DNA of 64,000 nucleotides. It comes from Kondoa malvinella. Taxonomy: Eukaryota; Basidiomycota; Agaricostilbomycetes; Agaricostilbales; Kondoaceae. The position numbers were made by a program, and so were the translations under genes. Below the pieces are notes generated by a model, which saw only the letters and a list, made by a program, of their open reading frames with translations, did no database searches and was not told where the DNA came from. Where the stretch lies: NCBI GenBank assembly GCA_039545315.1, contig BCIM01000006.1, positions 1 to 64,000 on the forward strand, in the 5' to 3' direction. Below, one piece after another: positions 11,962-24,218 of this stretch (the first letter of the stretch is position 1; each line of letters opens with the position of its first letter).

Positions 11962-12263
11962 GAGTCTGGGTAGGCGCAATGAGGGCAATTCCAGGGACAT
12001 TGAAGGGTGTACAATAGTAGTATTTTGGGTTTGCAATAGGGCTGTCGGGATTAGCATGTGAAAACAATCCACGAAAACCGAATGCGGAGAGCCGTTCTTG
12101 CCTGCCACCGTACAATTTCGAAGCAGAGCATCCTCACTTGCAAATTCAAATAGTGGGATTGCTATGCTGTAGCGACATGCGAGAGCTGATTGCCATCGAT
12201 TGGGTAGACGCTCTTTGACACCCACCCTCTTATACATATACACCTCGCAAGCACACAGAGATC
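11962..12263. other. Intergenic region, AIM6-like 3' end to acyl-CoA dehydrogenase promoter
   Basis: About 300 nt with no supported gene. It should hold the 3' UTR of the upstream gene and the promoter of the downstream one. I see no clear repeat or regulatory motif. Confidence 0.4.
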
Positions 12264-14965
12264 ATGATGAGCAAGCAATATTCACGCGAAGAAGTTGCCA
12301 AGGTGAGCCTCTCGTCGTCTGCATAAGCCAAATCTCATTGGTGCCCGCGTTCAGCACAACAAAGAGGGTGACATCTGGAGTACGTGCCTATAGCCAGCTT
12401 CGTGCGGCTAGTGCTCATTACGATATCCTAGTCATCGTCGACACTGTGTAAGCGTTCTTCTTAGCAAGCAATATTTGCATGCCTCAGATATTGCATGTGA
12501 CAGCGTATACGACCTGAGCAAGTTCGTCGACCTGCACCCTGGTGGATCCTATGTGCTTCTCGACAAAGATGTGCGGCTTTTGGGTACCCCTCAGATTCAC
12601 AGCTGAATGACCTGGCTTGGTCAGATTGCCGGAAAAGAGTGCAGCGAATCCTTCTTTGGCCTGCACAAGTCTGAGATTCTCAAGAAATACCAGCGTTTGG
12701 CCATCGGAACTATTCAGGGAGAAAAGCCAGAATGGGTTCTGCCACAGACCGGAGAACTCAGCAGAGTGCCGTACGCCGAACCAGCTTGGTTGAGCCGTGG
12801 TTATCACTCGCCTTACTACAACGAATCGCATCACGCTCTTCAGAAATGGATGCGCGAATTTGTGGACAAGCATGTTACTCCTGATGCGCGTGAGAAGGAA
12901 CAATCGGGCGAAAGACCATCAGTCGAATTGGTACAGCTTTGTGGCTCTACTGGAGTGGATGCTCTTCGACTAGGACCGGGCAAACATCTTCAGGGTCGTC
13001 AGCTTCCTGCTGGTCTCAAATGGGACCAGGTCGACTATTTCCATGAAATGATTATCAACCAGGAATTGGCCAGGTATGCAGCAGTCTATCTGTCTTGATC
13101 GAACTGACCTCTACATACTAGAGCTGGAGAGCGTGGCTTTGGTGATGGATTCCAAGGTGGTATGGTTATCGGTCTGCCGCCAGGTAAGTATACCCTCCAA
13201 CAGCAGCGAATCAGGTTGTTCACGTATGACTGGCTAGTCATCAACTTTGGCTCAGAAGAAGTGAAGAAGAAGGTTGTTGACGATGTCCTTGCTGGCAAGA
13301 AATTCATCTCCCTCGCTATTTCTGAAGCTTTTGCTGGATCGGATGTCGCCGGTGTGCGATGCACTGCTACGAAGACTGAAGATGGCAAGCACTGTAAGTC
13401 CTCAGCCTCTTAAGAAGCAATTTCGGTTCGCTAAGCTCGCGACTGTCTTAGGGATTATATCAGGAACGAAGAAGTGGATCACCAATGGTAAGCATCCCAC
13501 AATTGGCGATACTTTCAAGCCCTTATCGCAATGCAGGCGTTTTTTCGGACTACTTCTCCGTTGCATGTCGCACCGGCAAAAATCAATTGACTATGATTCT
13601 TGTCGAGCGGGATGATAACGTCGATACAAAGCAGATCAAGACTTCATACTCTACTACTGCTGGTACAGCTTATATTACCTTCGATAACTGCAAGTAAGTA
13701 CATTCCTGTCCTTTTTTCCGCTGCCAAGCTGATAGATACTAGGGTTCCTGTCTCCAACACTCTTGGCAAGGAAGGAGACGGGCTGCGCGTCGTATTATCC
13801 AACTTCAATCACGGTCAGTCGGAGCGCAGCCAGTTTCATCTGCTTTGCTGCTTTGCTGACTTTTTTTCTCTTTGCTAACTTCATTTTGTCTATTCAGAAC
13901 GTTTCGTCATGGCCGCGGGCAATGCAAGAGGTGTTAGATCAGTTGTAGAGCAGGTATGTGAAAGCTTGATCCGCGAGGCGAGTAATTGACACTACCCTAG
14001 TGTTTCATCTGGGCACATGTCCGCAAGGTCTTCGGCAAGCCTCTGATTACACAGCCGTGAGTACTAGCTAGGCCTACGTTGTTAGAGGAGAAGCTGATGC
14101 TTTGGACAGTGTCATCCGCCAGAAATTTGCACAGCAAGTCGTCTTTCAGATTTCTGACGCTGTATAACATCTTTTCGCAGAATGTTTGCCAAGATTGAAG
14201 CTGTGCAATGCTTTGTCGAGCACGTACGTCAAGTCACCTTTCGCACAGGCAAAGCTGATTTTCAATGCGCAGATCTGCTATCAAATGGTATGATCTCTCT
14301 TGATTGGTCGCATGGCGCTCACGCGATGCCACTAGACCAACATGACCTACGCTCAGCAGTCAGACCTACTTGCAGGTCAGATCGGTATGTCCTCGCTCTT
14401 TGCCATATTTTCTGGTTACTTATCTGTCTACAGGTCTGCTCAAGATGCACTGCACCCGTGTTGCGCATGATGTCGCAGACGTGAGCTCTTCCTCCTTGAC
14501 TTGTAGGGCCAGGCTGATTCAAATCGATCACAGGATGCTGTTCAGGTATGTCGCGTCAAAATTAGGGTCAACTTGAACTGAAGGTGCTGTGAAGATCTTC
14601 GGCGGTAGAGCTCTGACAAAGGGTGGACTGGGAGGTAAGCTTGTGCTTCTCGTTCAGCCTACCATGATACTGAGTTTGTCGTTCGAAGGTGGCATTGAGC
14701 ACTTCCAGCGAAGTCCGTTTTCAATGCTTCTAGAGGCATTTCGCTGATCATCTGCTATAGCTTACAAGTTCGATGCCCTCTTGGGGGGAGCTGAAGAAGT
14801 CTTGTAAATCCGGAGGCCTTCCTACAGTTCTTACGAGCTGAAATCATGTCTAGGGGCGATTTGGGAGTCAAGCAAGCAATGAGGAAGATGCCAGCAGGCG
14901 GCAAGGTACTATATGTCTTCACAAGCTTCCGGCCGATCCTGATAAGCGACACAGGTTGCCCTGTG
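12264..14965 (+). CDS. Acyl-CoA dehydrogenase with N-terminal cytochrome b5 domain
   Basis: A fusion of a haem-binding cytochrome b5 domain with an FAD acyl-CoA dehydrogenase, a fungal architecture predicted to oxidise an acyl-CoA or related thioester. The b5 part reads SREEVAKHNKEGDIWIIVD, then VVYDLSKFVDLHPGGSYVLL and ESFFGLHKSEIL; the two histidines (HPGG and GLHK) are the expected haem ligands. The dehydrogenase part shows GGMVIGLPPVINFGSEE, ISLAISEAFAGSDVAGVRC (FAD/substrate loop), GVFSDYFSVACRTG, NERFVMAAGNARGVR-type helix motifs, and the C-terminal TYKFDALLGGAEEVLGDLGV and AMRKMPAGGK. About ten introns of 45-60 nt are present. The last intron joins AAG to GTTGCCCTGTGA, so the protein ends in -VAL with TGA 14963-14965. 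No mitochondrial presequence is seen before the b5 domain. Confidence 0.9.
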
Positions 14966-15106
14966 ATCGGATCGATGATGTGCTTTCGGGACATTGTGCA
15001 TTTGTTGTCTCCTTTTTGCACAATCTGCTGCATGCCTATGTCACATGCTGTCACTCCGAAGTGTATCACAGGCCATTGCGAATGCAACATGCTACTAAAA
15101 AGTGAA

Positions 15107-18100
15107 TTAATCCTCCCGCCTCGACTTCTTCGACGGCCTGCTTTCCGCTGCCTCCTTGCGCTTCTCTGCCAGACCTTGTTTGCGGAAATGCTAATAGCAA
15201 GCACATCAGCTCGGCACAGCGGGACAACATCTACAACTCACATCCTTCTTCTCCCTCTTCTCCCGCTCCTCTTTCGCTTCTTGACCTTTGGCCATCTTTT
15301 TTTGCTTGTCGACACGACGCTCCTGTTGCTTGTCTTTCCGCTTGGCAACCTTGTTCTTCTCGATTGCCTGGATCTGCTGCAATAGGCCAAGAGCTTGCTT
15401 CGCCTCCGGTTCCATGATGACTGCTCTTTTCTGCATGTAGGTCTGCTCGCGCTGAGGCTTCAAGATCTTTGGCTTGGATGCATAAGGGAGAGCTGCTTGT
15501 AGCTTGCGAGGCACTTTCAAGGTGTTGAACTTTCGAGTCGGTCGCTCGATTTTCTGCACAGAGGCAATTAGCCTTGTCACCAAAAAGAGAGTAGACTTAC
15601 CTTGTAATGCGAGTTGGCATTGACAGGAGTTTTTGCCCCCTCTTCAACCCTGACCTGACCAGTCAATCGCATACCCTGCCATTCCGACTTGTTTTCCAGC
15701 AGAAGAGATGACATTGGGTTATAGTACTTTCTTGGCTGAACCTGGAACCATGACCGCAAGAAGACGATATCACTGAGCAGTACTCGGTCTTCGAAGGTAG
15801 CACGATAGCAGCCTTCGGGCTTGGATAGTGCCTTTTTGATCTGCCCTCGGATGCCGGACACCGTCCGGATCTGAGCGCCCTCAAATTTGGCGACTTCAAG
15901 AGAGCTGTTGAACATCTCTTTGATGAAAGCCGTGTTCTTGAAGACCTTGTACGGGACACCATTTAGTTTGAGCTTCTTGACTATCTGACTTGATCCATCA
16001 ATGTCGAGAATGGTGCCAGATGCAGTGACACGGAAAGCACGAGTAGCGTCGGAGAAGGAGTTGAATGCGCAAAAGCCACTATTCGGCGCAGATATTGGAC
16101 CGTAGAAGGTTGCAAGGCAATGCATATGCTCTGGAGTATACTTGAGCATTCGATTCCTCGTGCCATCGTCGAGCGAATAGACTGGTACTGTTTGGAAGCG
16201 CCGCCAGCCTATCGAGAAGATGAGTGGGTCATTGGTCTTGAGGATTTTCGGGAACCACCGATGCTTCTTGATCCTGACTTGGACGTAGCCAAAGCTTTCT
16301 TCGTGACCGAGAAGACCGCCGACGAGCAGAGGGAAACGAGGATTGAAGTTGTCCAGGAGCTCACAAGGGACATTTTGAAGTTCCATGCGAACGTACGTTC
16401 CAGGTCGATAGCCTTCTACCATTGCTCGCGTTTCTGCATCGTCGTTAAGAAATTCGGCTTGGGTTGCTGCTATCCGTTTCGCCATCTCTTCTTTCTGTTC
16501 AGTGTAGAAGTCTTGCTTGTCTTCATCATCGGAAGAGTCATCATACTGCTCATCGAATTTTCGCTTGAGCACTTCCTTCTTCGCAGCCAGATCTGTTGCT
16601 TTCTGCTCTTCAGTCTTCACATCAGTTGGTGCGTCTCCATCGCCATCTTCGTCTCCTTCCAGATCCTCAAAACTTCCAGCATCAGATTCATATTGTCTAT
16701 CAATGACCGGCGCATCGTTCGATCCCGTGGCCGGACCAGTAATGAAGAGATGCCGCATACTGTCCAGTGCCTCGTCCAAGCTATAGGTGGATGCAAGTGC
16801 GACGGTATCGAAGGGCTGTCTGAAAGATTCTTCTTCGGCTGCCGGCCGTTTTTGCGCCAGTTGGAAAAGCTCTTCGTCGTCCACTTGAATATCATCCGCT
16901 GGATCATCTTCATCGCCCTTGACGATCTGCTCTGGCGTAAGTGACGAGCTGTAGATGAGCTTCATGAAATTTGGTCGACGGCGATGCGAGGTTGACGCAA
17001 AGCTATCGGCAGCTTTCTGAGATAGGTTTGCTTTCCAGCGCGGGACGTCTTCTAGATCATCTTCTTCATCCAACATATCATCTTCATCTGAACCGAATCC
17101 AAGATCAGAATCACTTTCAGCGTAAGCTGTACCGCCGTTCTTTGCTGATCGATCCGATTCCATTGGTCCGGTGAGAGCAACTCTTTGTCCTGATCTTCTC
17201 GGCGCAAGAGCAGACTCGTCTACATCCATAGTCTCATCGACGTCGTCTTCTGCATCTGAAAAGTCTTCTTCGTTTAAATCGGATGCGTCTTCATCTGACT
17301 CTTCATCGTCTTTATCGAGCTCGAGATCTTTCGAAGAGCCTATCTGAACAGGCATTGCGTCATTCGCAAAGACTCGCATCTGAGATTGAGCAATGCCGTC
17401 CGCCAGAGTGCCGCGAGCGTCTTGCAGGTCCATGATCATCTGTTCTCCTTCGCCCAACTGGACTAGCAACGGTAAATTAGCCCGAGTCAAAGCAGACTAG
17501 CGAAGACATACCAGCTGAACCTTCTTCGCCGTCTTTCGCCTTTGTGAATGTACCAGCAGTATTGATCCAAACTCGATCGCCATCAAACACAACCTGACCA
17601 CCTGCGCCACCACTCATAGGGGCATGATACAGCCTGTCCTTCTCGCCCAGCTTCCTTCTCTTCTCGCTCTCTTTCGTAGGTAAAGGACAAGGATCAGAAA
17701 GAGCAACAAGTTGAGTAGCTTCTAGTGCATCGACTCCGCTTCCTGGTATATGTACGCGAATGGCATTGTTGCCATTTGGTGGTCGAAGAGGAATGCCTCG
17801 AAGGTAACCAAATACAGCTACAGAGCGATCCTTCTTTGGGTCCGCGCGAATAGCTTCTCGTGGTGTGATGTCTTCTATCCGGTCAGCGAGAAAGTAAGGA
17901 TGGGCGTTTCGGAAAGTAAGAGGTCGAAATTTGGCTACGTTGATGAAGCGGGAGAGGTTGATGATTTCGCGATCTGGATATCGACCGTTGATGATGCCTG
18001 AAAGGTAAAACATTTTGGCTCCGTCAAAGACTTCGGTCCAGAAACGATGCTTCAGGCGCTTCTTTTGCTCCTTGAGCGTGGAAGCAGACTTGATAAGATC

Positions 18101-18847
18101 GAGATGTGTTAAGATAGCGATAATCTTGGGTAGACCGTGCGCATTCATTGCTGATAGTGCTTCAAAGGTTTCCTGCTTGAAATTCAGCTGTAAGATCTGT
18201 GTACTTGGGCGTTGGGCTGACCATCTCGAACCCGAAAGAGCCATCAATCATGATGAGGACCAGATCTGCAATTTTTGCAATGTCGACTACGGCTCCAAGC
18301 TCGTTCGGGCATTCAATGAGCGTTACTCGGCGAGTCTTGCCTGAACATTCTGTTACTCAGACGCTAGACGGACAGACATCTTAGGTTGACTGACCGCTAA
18401 CGACAGTCACAGGTCCTTGAATATCAGTCATTGTGACTTTGGTGTATTTGCGGATGAGACTGCGAATGAGCGTAGACTTGCCGACCTGGCAATTCAGCCA
18501 TGTCAGATCTTGTGCAGAGCGTTGTAGAGCAGACGCACTCCAGGAGGGCCAATAACAGCTACAATGACAGGCGGAGGACCTAATGCATCTGCGCCTTTTG
18601 AAGCTCCTCCAAGCACACTGCTCTTTCCACCATGTCCTTGAGCATGACCGCCGAAGGTACGATCCACAGCTGGGACATGCAAACGAGTCTGATCTTGTTC
18701 AACTTTGCGACGGGCAAGTCTAGCTGCTTTGGCGCCAGACTGACTTGTGAAAGCTTTTGGATTCTTTCCTTTCAAGTTTGGCTTTTCCTTGCCCTTGTCT
18801 TTCTGAATGCGATGGCCTTTATGCTTCTGAGGTGCATGTTCGTCCAT
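15107..18847 (-). CDS. BMS1: BMS1, GTPase of 40S ribosome biogenesis
   Basis: Bms1 is the nucleolar GTPase that recruits Rcl1 to the SSU processome for early 18S rRNA processing. The ATG (18845-18847) begins MDEHAPQKHKGHRIQKDKGK, a basic nucleolar-type N-terminus. The P-loop is split by an intron: GPPG joined to VGKSTLIRSLIRKYTK, then MTDIQGPVTVVSG, IECPNE and DLVLIMIDGSFGFEM. The AARP2CN region (ILTHLDLIK, GRYPDREIINLSRFI, HPYFLADRIEDIT, VAVFGYLRGIPL) follows. The centre is long and acidic (16500-17470), and the C-terminal domain has PGTYVRMELQNVPCELL, GYVQVRIKKHRW, LIFSIGWRRFQT, HMHCLATFYGP and VFKNTAFIKEMFNSSLEVAK. The basic tail ends PSKKSRRED with TAA 15107-15109. It is convergent with the acyl-CoA dehydrogenase (141 nt between stops). 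Confidence 0.95.
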
Positions 18848-19006
18848 CTTCAATCTCGCAGTCGAGTCTGGAGCTCTCGAGGGGTATACAGGCTCTGGTT
18901 CAGCAAGCTCTAGGTATCTTTCAGAAGGGTATGAAGCTGTTCAGTCGCTTGTTTGGTTCACCACCATTCGCAGCAAACCGTGAGAGTTTTTCTTTTTCTT
19001 GAGAAA

Positions 19007-19014
19007 TCACGTGA
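19007..19014. promoter_or_regulatory. Palindromic TCACGTGA (E-box/Cbf1-type) upstream of BMS1
   Basis: The perfect 8-bp palindrome lies 160 nt upstream of the BMS1 start, in the 350-nt gap (18848-19198) that also carries the 3' end of the deaminase gene. bHLH factors such as Cbf1 bind this word in other fungi. The rest of the gap shows only a T-rich tract (tttttctttttctt) and nothing coding. The same 8-mer lies upstream of the importin gene. Confidence 0.4.
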
Positions 19015-19198
19015 TCAATGACCACTCAGAGTGCAAGGGAAGTCTAAGTGCATGGACATGGCTGCAGCACAGGAATACTGAGTGTACAAGTACGAGGATA
19101 TCATTATAATCTATTACAGAGATAGTAAAAGGCATGTTTGAACACAAAGAAAGTACAGCTAAAACGCGGTATGTATGAAGAGAGATTAGCCACTTGCT

Positions 19199-22133
19199 TC
19201 AAGTTCTTCTAGGACCCGAAGTAGGTGGGTGTCCATGAATGATAGAAGCAGCAGTGGGTGTTGGGACTTGGTTCGCCGTGGTTGTTATATGATTTTCTTC
19301 GTGATATCGTCTCGATTTCTCGAACTGGTCATCGCGCCACGCGCCGAGAGCGAGCGCCCTAAGGTCATCAGTTGGACGATTGCTGGCCAGCGCGGCGTCG
19401 GTGGCATGGTCATGTGCTGGAGATACAGTGTTCAAGTGCCTGTGAAGTTCTTGTAGTGTGCGGATCCGCCTGGGAGGAGACAAGCTATCAGAGACACGAT
19501 CTTAGATGCTCTCAGAGTGCCTACTCTCGAGCTTCATTGCTACGAAGCTGACGCTGCTCGGATGACGTATGGATATCCTGTACGTGTTGCATGTGGTTGA
19601 TTGGGTCATGGTGGACATGCTGAAACTGCTTGAATACCGGTTGCTCTGTCGAATGAGCCATTTGCTGGAACGCTAGACCATGCTGAGAGAGCAGCCATGT
19701 ATCTCTCTTTTCGGCCAAAGCGTTGTAGCGTCTCAGCATATCACGGCGATATGCTACTGGCGCCTTGCAGTGGATAATGGTATTGTGGTTGATCCAATCG
19801 ATTTGATGCAATCCAACTCCATGCTTGATTGTCATCTGAGTCAACGGCAAGGACGAAGTGTTACTATTAGTTCGACAACGGCAGTCGAGCTGCTCACCAA
19901 GGCATAATCATGCGCCATCAACTTGATCCCGAACATACTTGGATCGTCCGAGCTGACGGAGAACGGTACACCTAGTTTCAAAAGCTTGTGAATGGCCTAG
20001 GTGACATCAATATACGGTGAGACATTTTTCATTCGGGATAAGCTTACATAAGGCTGCTCCTTTGGATCCCTGCCATCCCACATCGACAACATCTGATAGG
20101 CGAATGAGAAGATTTACAAACACAGAGATCGAAACTCACCTCGTTTGATATGAGGCAGATTTCCAAACAGATGTGATGATCCACTAAGACTTTGCAAGCA
20201 AGGTCGTCATATTGGACAACACCGCTGTGTACAATATCAGTGAGAAGCGGTGCCAGAAAGGTTCTGTGACATACGCATGAGCTACATAATACGTGTTATC
20301 AAGAGAGTGCTTCGGCTACAGGACGTTGACATACCTAATCGATCAGCGCCCAAGTGAATCGCATACCACAAATTGTGCAACAAGCTTTGCCTCTTCTCGC
20401 TATTTGTGTGTTCTTGCGTCTCCCCAACGTGAGGCATGAAGGCACCATGCCAGAATTTCTCCTGGAACGCTGGCTGGTCCTTGATCAGGTCTTGCAGCAT
20501 CTTGGCATGCTCGTCAATGCCCACCTAAGCAGGTCACCGTCAGATATCTTTCGAGTATTTCTGATGGAACACCTACAGCATCCAGGCCAACGATATGCAT
20601 GGCGGGACTCTCCTCGGGTGAGAACATCTGCTGGTATTTGAGGACAACATCGGTGAAATGCGTAAAAGTCCAAGGTCTCCAAGTTGACGTTTTGGCCTGT
20701 AATGCCTCGTATTGTTTGTCGGCAGGCGGTATATGAATTCCGGCAGGACGCTTTCCCTGAATTCTCAGCCTTTCCTTGATCCAGTATTCTTTGTCATCGC
20801 AAGCGATCGTACGAGGAGTGGTACTGCAGACGTTGATGAGCTGGAACGACATAGAGGAGAGCCATACGTACAGAATTATGCCAACTCCGTAGAAGCGATA
20901 GCCTGATGATGTTGGATGTCTGTCATTATGCTGCTTGACCTTGTTTGTGACCACTTTGCGAAGATCGCCAAGGATCACAGAGTCAGGTACGTTTCCGTCG
21001 CTATACTGTTTAGAGGGGCCATGTGTGTCCAGAGTACGTCCTTCGGCAGACATGATGTTGTAGCGAAGTTCACACCATGGAATTGCCTGTTCAACGAGCA
21101 TGTCGCAGATGGTTCCGAACAGCCATGTCATTATAGGTCGGTAGCCATATAAGCCTGAAGTCTGTAGCAAGGAGCCATGGGCCAAGATGACATCGTTGGA
21201 GAGGCTGCAAACTCACCGCGTTGGTGGAAAAGTCGAAATCTGCGACTACTTCATCATGCTTTGCTACTTTGCACATCAGATACGAGGCCCGGCCGGGTAG
21301 AACATGCTTACGCTTGTCAAACTTCAACGCATCGAGAATAAATTGTCTGAGATCAGCCCTGTGGTATTTCTTGGGCGATCCCGAGAGAGACCAGGGATGA
21401 TCTTTCATGAAGATATGACAATCATGCTTGGATGCACCAAATATTGGCTTTGCTTCGATTGTCCATTTGAATTTGACTCTGTAACCCTCGCTCTTTGTCT
21501 TGTCGGCTTGCTCGGTCCAGGTCCATAAAAGTAGCTTGTGATTGGACTGAGACTTGTACTCGTTCAAAGCTCGTATGACTTCGTCCGCAAGCTGTTCAGG
21601 AGAAGCGATGGCCAGGATGTGAACATGATGTAAAGGCGGCATCGGGAACTGGGAATATATCAATACGGAGTCTCGGTTGGGTGATGATGGCCTGCGTACG
21701 ATATGCTCAAGGCTCTTGTCCTGACTCCACAGCTTGTTCATTTCCTGACTAAATAGCTTGTAAACAGTAGTCTTCTCTAGGACTTGCTTGGTCTGACTGT
21801 TGAAGGGGAGGTTCAGTGGCTGAGTACCGTTCTGGTTCTTAGCCTTGGCTCTGTCTGCAACCTTGATATACTCGAATGCTACCGCTGCTCGGTCTTTCCG
21901 CTGGGCATAAGTCAGCATCGCCGTCCATAAGATTGTCGGCATGAGCAGCGTACTGTCAAAGCCTAGAAGGCATGTTCTGTCAATGTCCGCTCTATCGCTA
22001 GACGGTATGGCTTACTCCTGATCGGTCCAATTGCTGAAGGGGGTGAAGTCCGGATGCGACTGTACCTGCGGCGGGCGCCTTCGGGGTCATATGCCCAGTA
22101 GGAATCTGGCCTGGCTTTGATGGAGTTGAAATG
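19199..22133 (-). CDS. ADA2/ADGF-type adenosine deaminase family protein
   Basis: A zinc-dependent A_deaminase-family enzyme, closest in motifs to the ADA2/ADGF (CECR1) type that converts adenosine to inosine. Zinc-site motifs are visible in order: MPPLHHVHILA (the HxH pair, about 21630), HVGETQ (about 20430), ADRLG with the following His region (about 20330) and SSDDPSMFG (about 19960). ADGF-like context includes GLYGYRPIMTWLF, LRYNIMSAEGR and GLDAVGIDEHAKML. The last exon, after a GTAGGC intron, ends TSGPRRT with TGA 19199-19201. The N-terminal exon holds HFNSIKARPDSYWAYDPEG and begins at an acceptor at 22133; the true start codon must be in an upstream exon that I could not fix (an ATG at 22347-22349 is the nearest candidate). 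A signal peptide therefore cannot be judged. Confidence 0.82.
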
Positions 22134-22853
22134 CTAGGCGTTGGTTTTACTGTAGATTGGACTGTAAGGTCTGCTGATGGTTGAGTAAGAAGGTAAAGAG
22201 AACACGTAGGATAGATGGATAGATGGTAGGGGAAAAGAAGAGCTGAAAGGCCAAGGACGGCTGTAGAGCGAAGACTGACAAGGGGAATGCGGGAGAAGCT
22301 TTCTGGGCCGGATTCGCCGGCCCCTACTCGTACAGCAGAAAGCTCTCATTCTCCTACCTGCACACGGTAGGGAGTTCTTGCCAGAATCACCAGCAAGAGA
22401 TCGCCAAAAAAAATTGCGAAGTACCGATCGTTTGGCTGACTACTGGACCGGCGTGTCAAAGAGACAGGTGGACACAAATCTCGAGCTGCTACCGAGGTAG
22501 AGGGATCCCGCAAGATGTTGAATAGGCATGCCATACATTGATTGCAGCGGGGCTGTTTGGTTCCGATCATGCCTTCGAACCATTGACAGGACAGAGCCGA
22601 TCTTCCGCTAGAGATGCCTGTACCGGGGTAGAGCGCCGACTGGATCATACCCTACCGTCACAGGAGCTGCCTGAACCCAGGAAAGCTTTGAGGGCGAATG
22701 CAGACCGAAAGGATCGAATGCAGCGCCGAGGCTGTGCAGATGCCAACGCATGCAGCGGACCAGTAGACATAGAAGTAGCCCGCGATGCTGTTGACAAGTC
22801 GGATTTCGTGACTGTGATTTCACAGAGCAAACGCAACAGAGAGCCAAACAGCC
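22134..22853. promoter_or_regulatory. Divergent region between the deaminase and COX20
   Basis: About 720 nt. It probably contains the missing first exon and leader of the deaminase gene (22134-22350 is pyrimidine-rich when read on the minus strand) and the COX20 promoter. ORFs on both strands here are arginine/serine-rich shadows without family motifs. Confidence 0.4.
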
Positions 22854-23438
22854 ATGTCAGAGCCAACAGAGACCAGCGGAGGGCAAAAGCAGGCTGTACT
22901 ACAGGCAATCAAGGTAAGCGTCAGTCTGCTGATAACGGAAAGCGACCTCATGCAGTTCGTCGCAGCAAATTGACCCTGTCAAAGATCTCAAAAACTTGAA
23001 CAAGGTGCCTTGCGCTCAAAAAGGTGGGCAATGTCTGTTAGAGGCCTTGAAGAGGGCGCTGACGATGTGCTAGCGCTGCTCTTTGGCATCTCGGGTGGCG
23101 CTGCTGTTGGCTCTATTCGATTTGTAGCATCTCGAAGTAGGTCATCTCAGAATCTCTTTTCGCCGATATACAGCTGAACATCAGTCTAAGGAGTACTGTC
23201 TGCATCCAATTGGGCCGTCGCATCATTCGGCGTGCTCTCACTCGCAGCCTGGTCAAACTGTCGATACCGCCGAGCTGAAGAACTCAAACGCATGCAAGCA
23301 GTACAAGATTCCTTCCGCGAAAAAAAACGCTCCCCACCAAAGGGACAATTCGTCGGCACGCATTTCCCTGGTGATGCTGCAACACAACCTGACCAGCCGA
23401 GCCCAAAACACCCGGACGACACTCGCAAGTTGGTCTAA
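22854..23438 (+). CDS. COX20: COX20, cytochrome c oxidase assembly chaperone
   Basis: Cox20 is an inner mitochondrial membrane protein that binds newly made Cox2 and hands it on for copper insertion. The spliced product is 142 aa: MSEPTETSGGQKQAVLQAIK, then DPVKDLKNLNKVPCAQK, a membrane segment ALLFGISGGAAVGSIRFVAS, the family motif ASNWAVASFGVLSLAAWSNC forming a second membrane segment, and the hallmark tail CRYRRAEELKRMQAVQ. Three GT-AG introns were counted: 22914-22965, 23024-23073 and 23137-23190 (50-54 nt). The PC-x-x-x-LLFG and SNWAV motifs identify the family. The stop TAA is at 23436-23438 and overlaps the stop of the converging phosphatase gene. The S/P-rich end (PPKGQFVGTHFPGD onward) is a non-conserved extension. 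Confidence 0.88.
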
Positions 23439-24218
23439 CCCCAGATGCGCTTGTCAAACTTTTCAATGAGCTTGGGATCGTCGCGGTATTGTTCTTGAAA
23501 GCGCGTGAAACCACCACGAAGAACTTGGACTTCCTGCTTTGAAGCATCATCGGTACCTGCAAACGATTAGGGATGTTGCATCGGGTGAGGACCAGCGTAC
23601 CGAAGGCCTTCTCTCGAGCATTGGCATATTCCACAGCCGCTGTTGGTCCTCGTTGTTCTGAATGGGAAGCTCAGCTAGGTCGAGGTCAGGGTGAGATCGG
23701 ACGCACGGGATAGAGAGCAGTGGAAGTAAACGACAGGTACTGGAAAGGGAGAATTGGAGGTCACCGGTCAGCTGGCAGAATTTTAGGGCAGAAGAGTAAG
23801 ACGGACCATCTTTCAGATCTTTCACAAGTTTGGGCAGCTCATTGCCGAAAGTCATTGAGGGTACATTCTGGGCGCCTGAAGCAAGTTCAAGAGTATGAAT
23901 ACTGTTTGAAGGTCCCCACCTGTCTTTGCGGGCGTAAGAGTTGGAAGATCAGTTGTGGAGTAGCCGTCTTACAATGTTGCCTGCGAATACGAATCTTATC
24001 AAAGGGTAGAAGCGATGAGGCTGTGTCGAAACGTACCTCCAACAAAGTCACTGTCCCTCACATCAATGATAGCGTATTCTTCTGCAACTTGGTGAGCATT
24101 TATTGGATATTGGCTGAGGTGATTGCATACTTCCTGCTTGGCCGCCATCTCGCAGCTTGACAGCTAAGGCGTCGCTAGTAGCAAACGTGTATGGAGGCTT
24201 GGGCCAAGAATCCGACAT
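23435..24218 (-). CDS. Cdc25-like rhodanese phosphatase (Ych1/Ibp1/arsenate-reductase type)
   Basis: A small single-domain rhodanese/Cdc25-like protein; relatives are S. cerevisiae Ych1 and Arr2 and S. pombe Ibp1, which act as phosphatases or arsenate reductases. The ATG (24216-24218) gives MSDSWPKPPYTFATSDALAV. The exons then show EEYAIIDVRDSDFVGG, NVPSMTFGNELPKLVKDL, the active-site loop HCSLSQQRGPTAA (Cx5R, cysteine nucleophile and arginine both present), VLRGGFTRFQEQYRDDPKL and the end KFDKRIWG with TAG 23435-23437. The junction between GGNI and NVPSM is not fully resolved. The start lies 63 bp from the POL12 start (divergent) and the stop overlaps that of COX20 (convergent). Whether it acts on phosphate or arsenate cannot be told from sequence. 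Confidence 0.87.

Noticed and set aside
14893..15385. A 180-codon + strand ORF continuing past the acyl-CoA dehydrogenase
   Set aside because: It is intron read-through followed by the antisense of BMS1; splicing at 14908 to the acceptor at 14955 gives a natural end.
16120..16944. A 274-codon + strand ORF
   Set aside because: It is antisense to the acidic and conserved BMS1 exon and has no motifs of its own.
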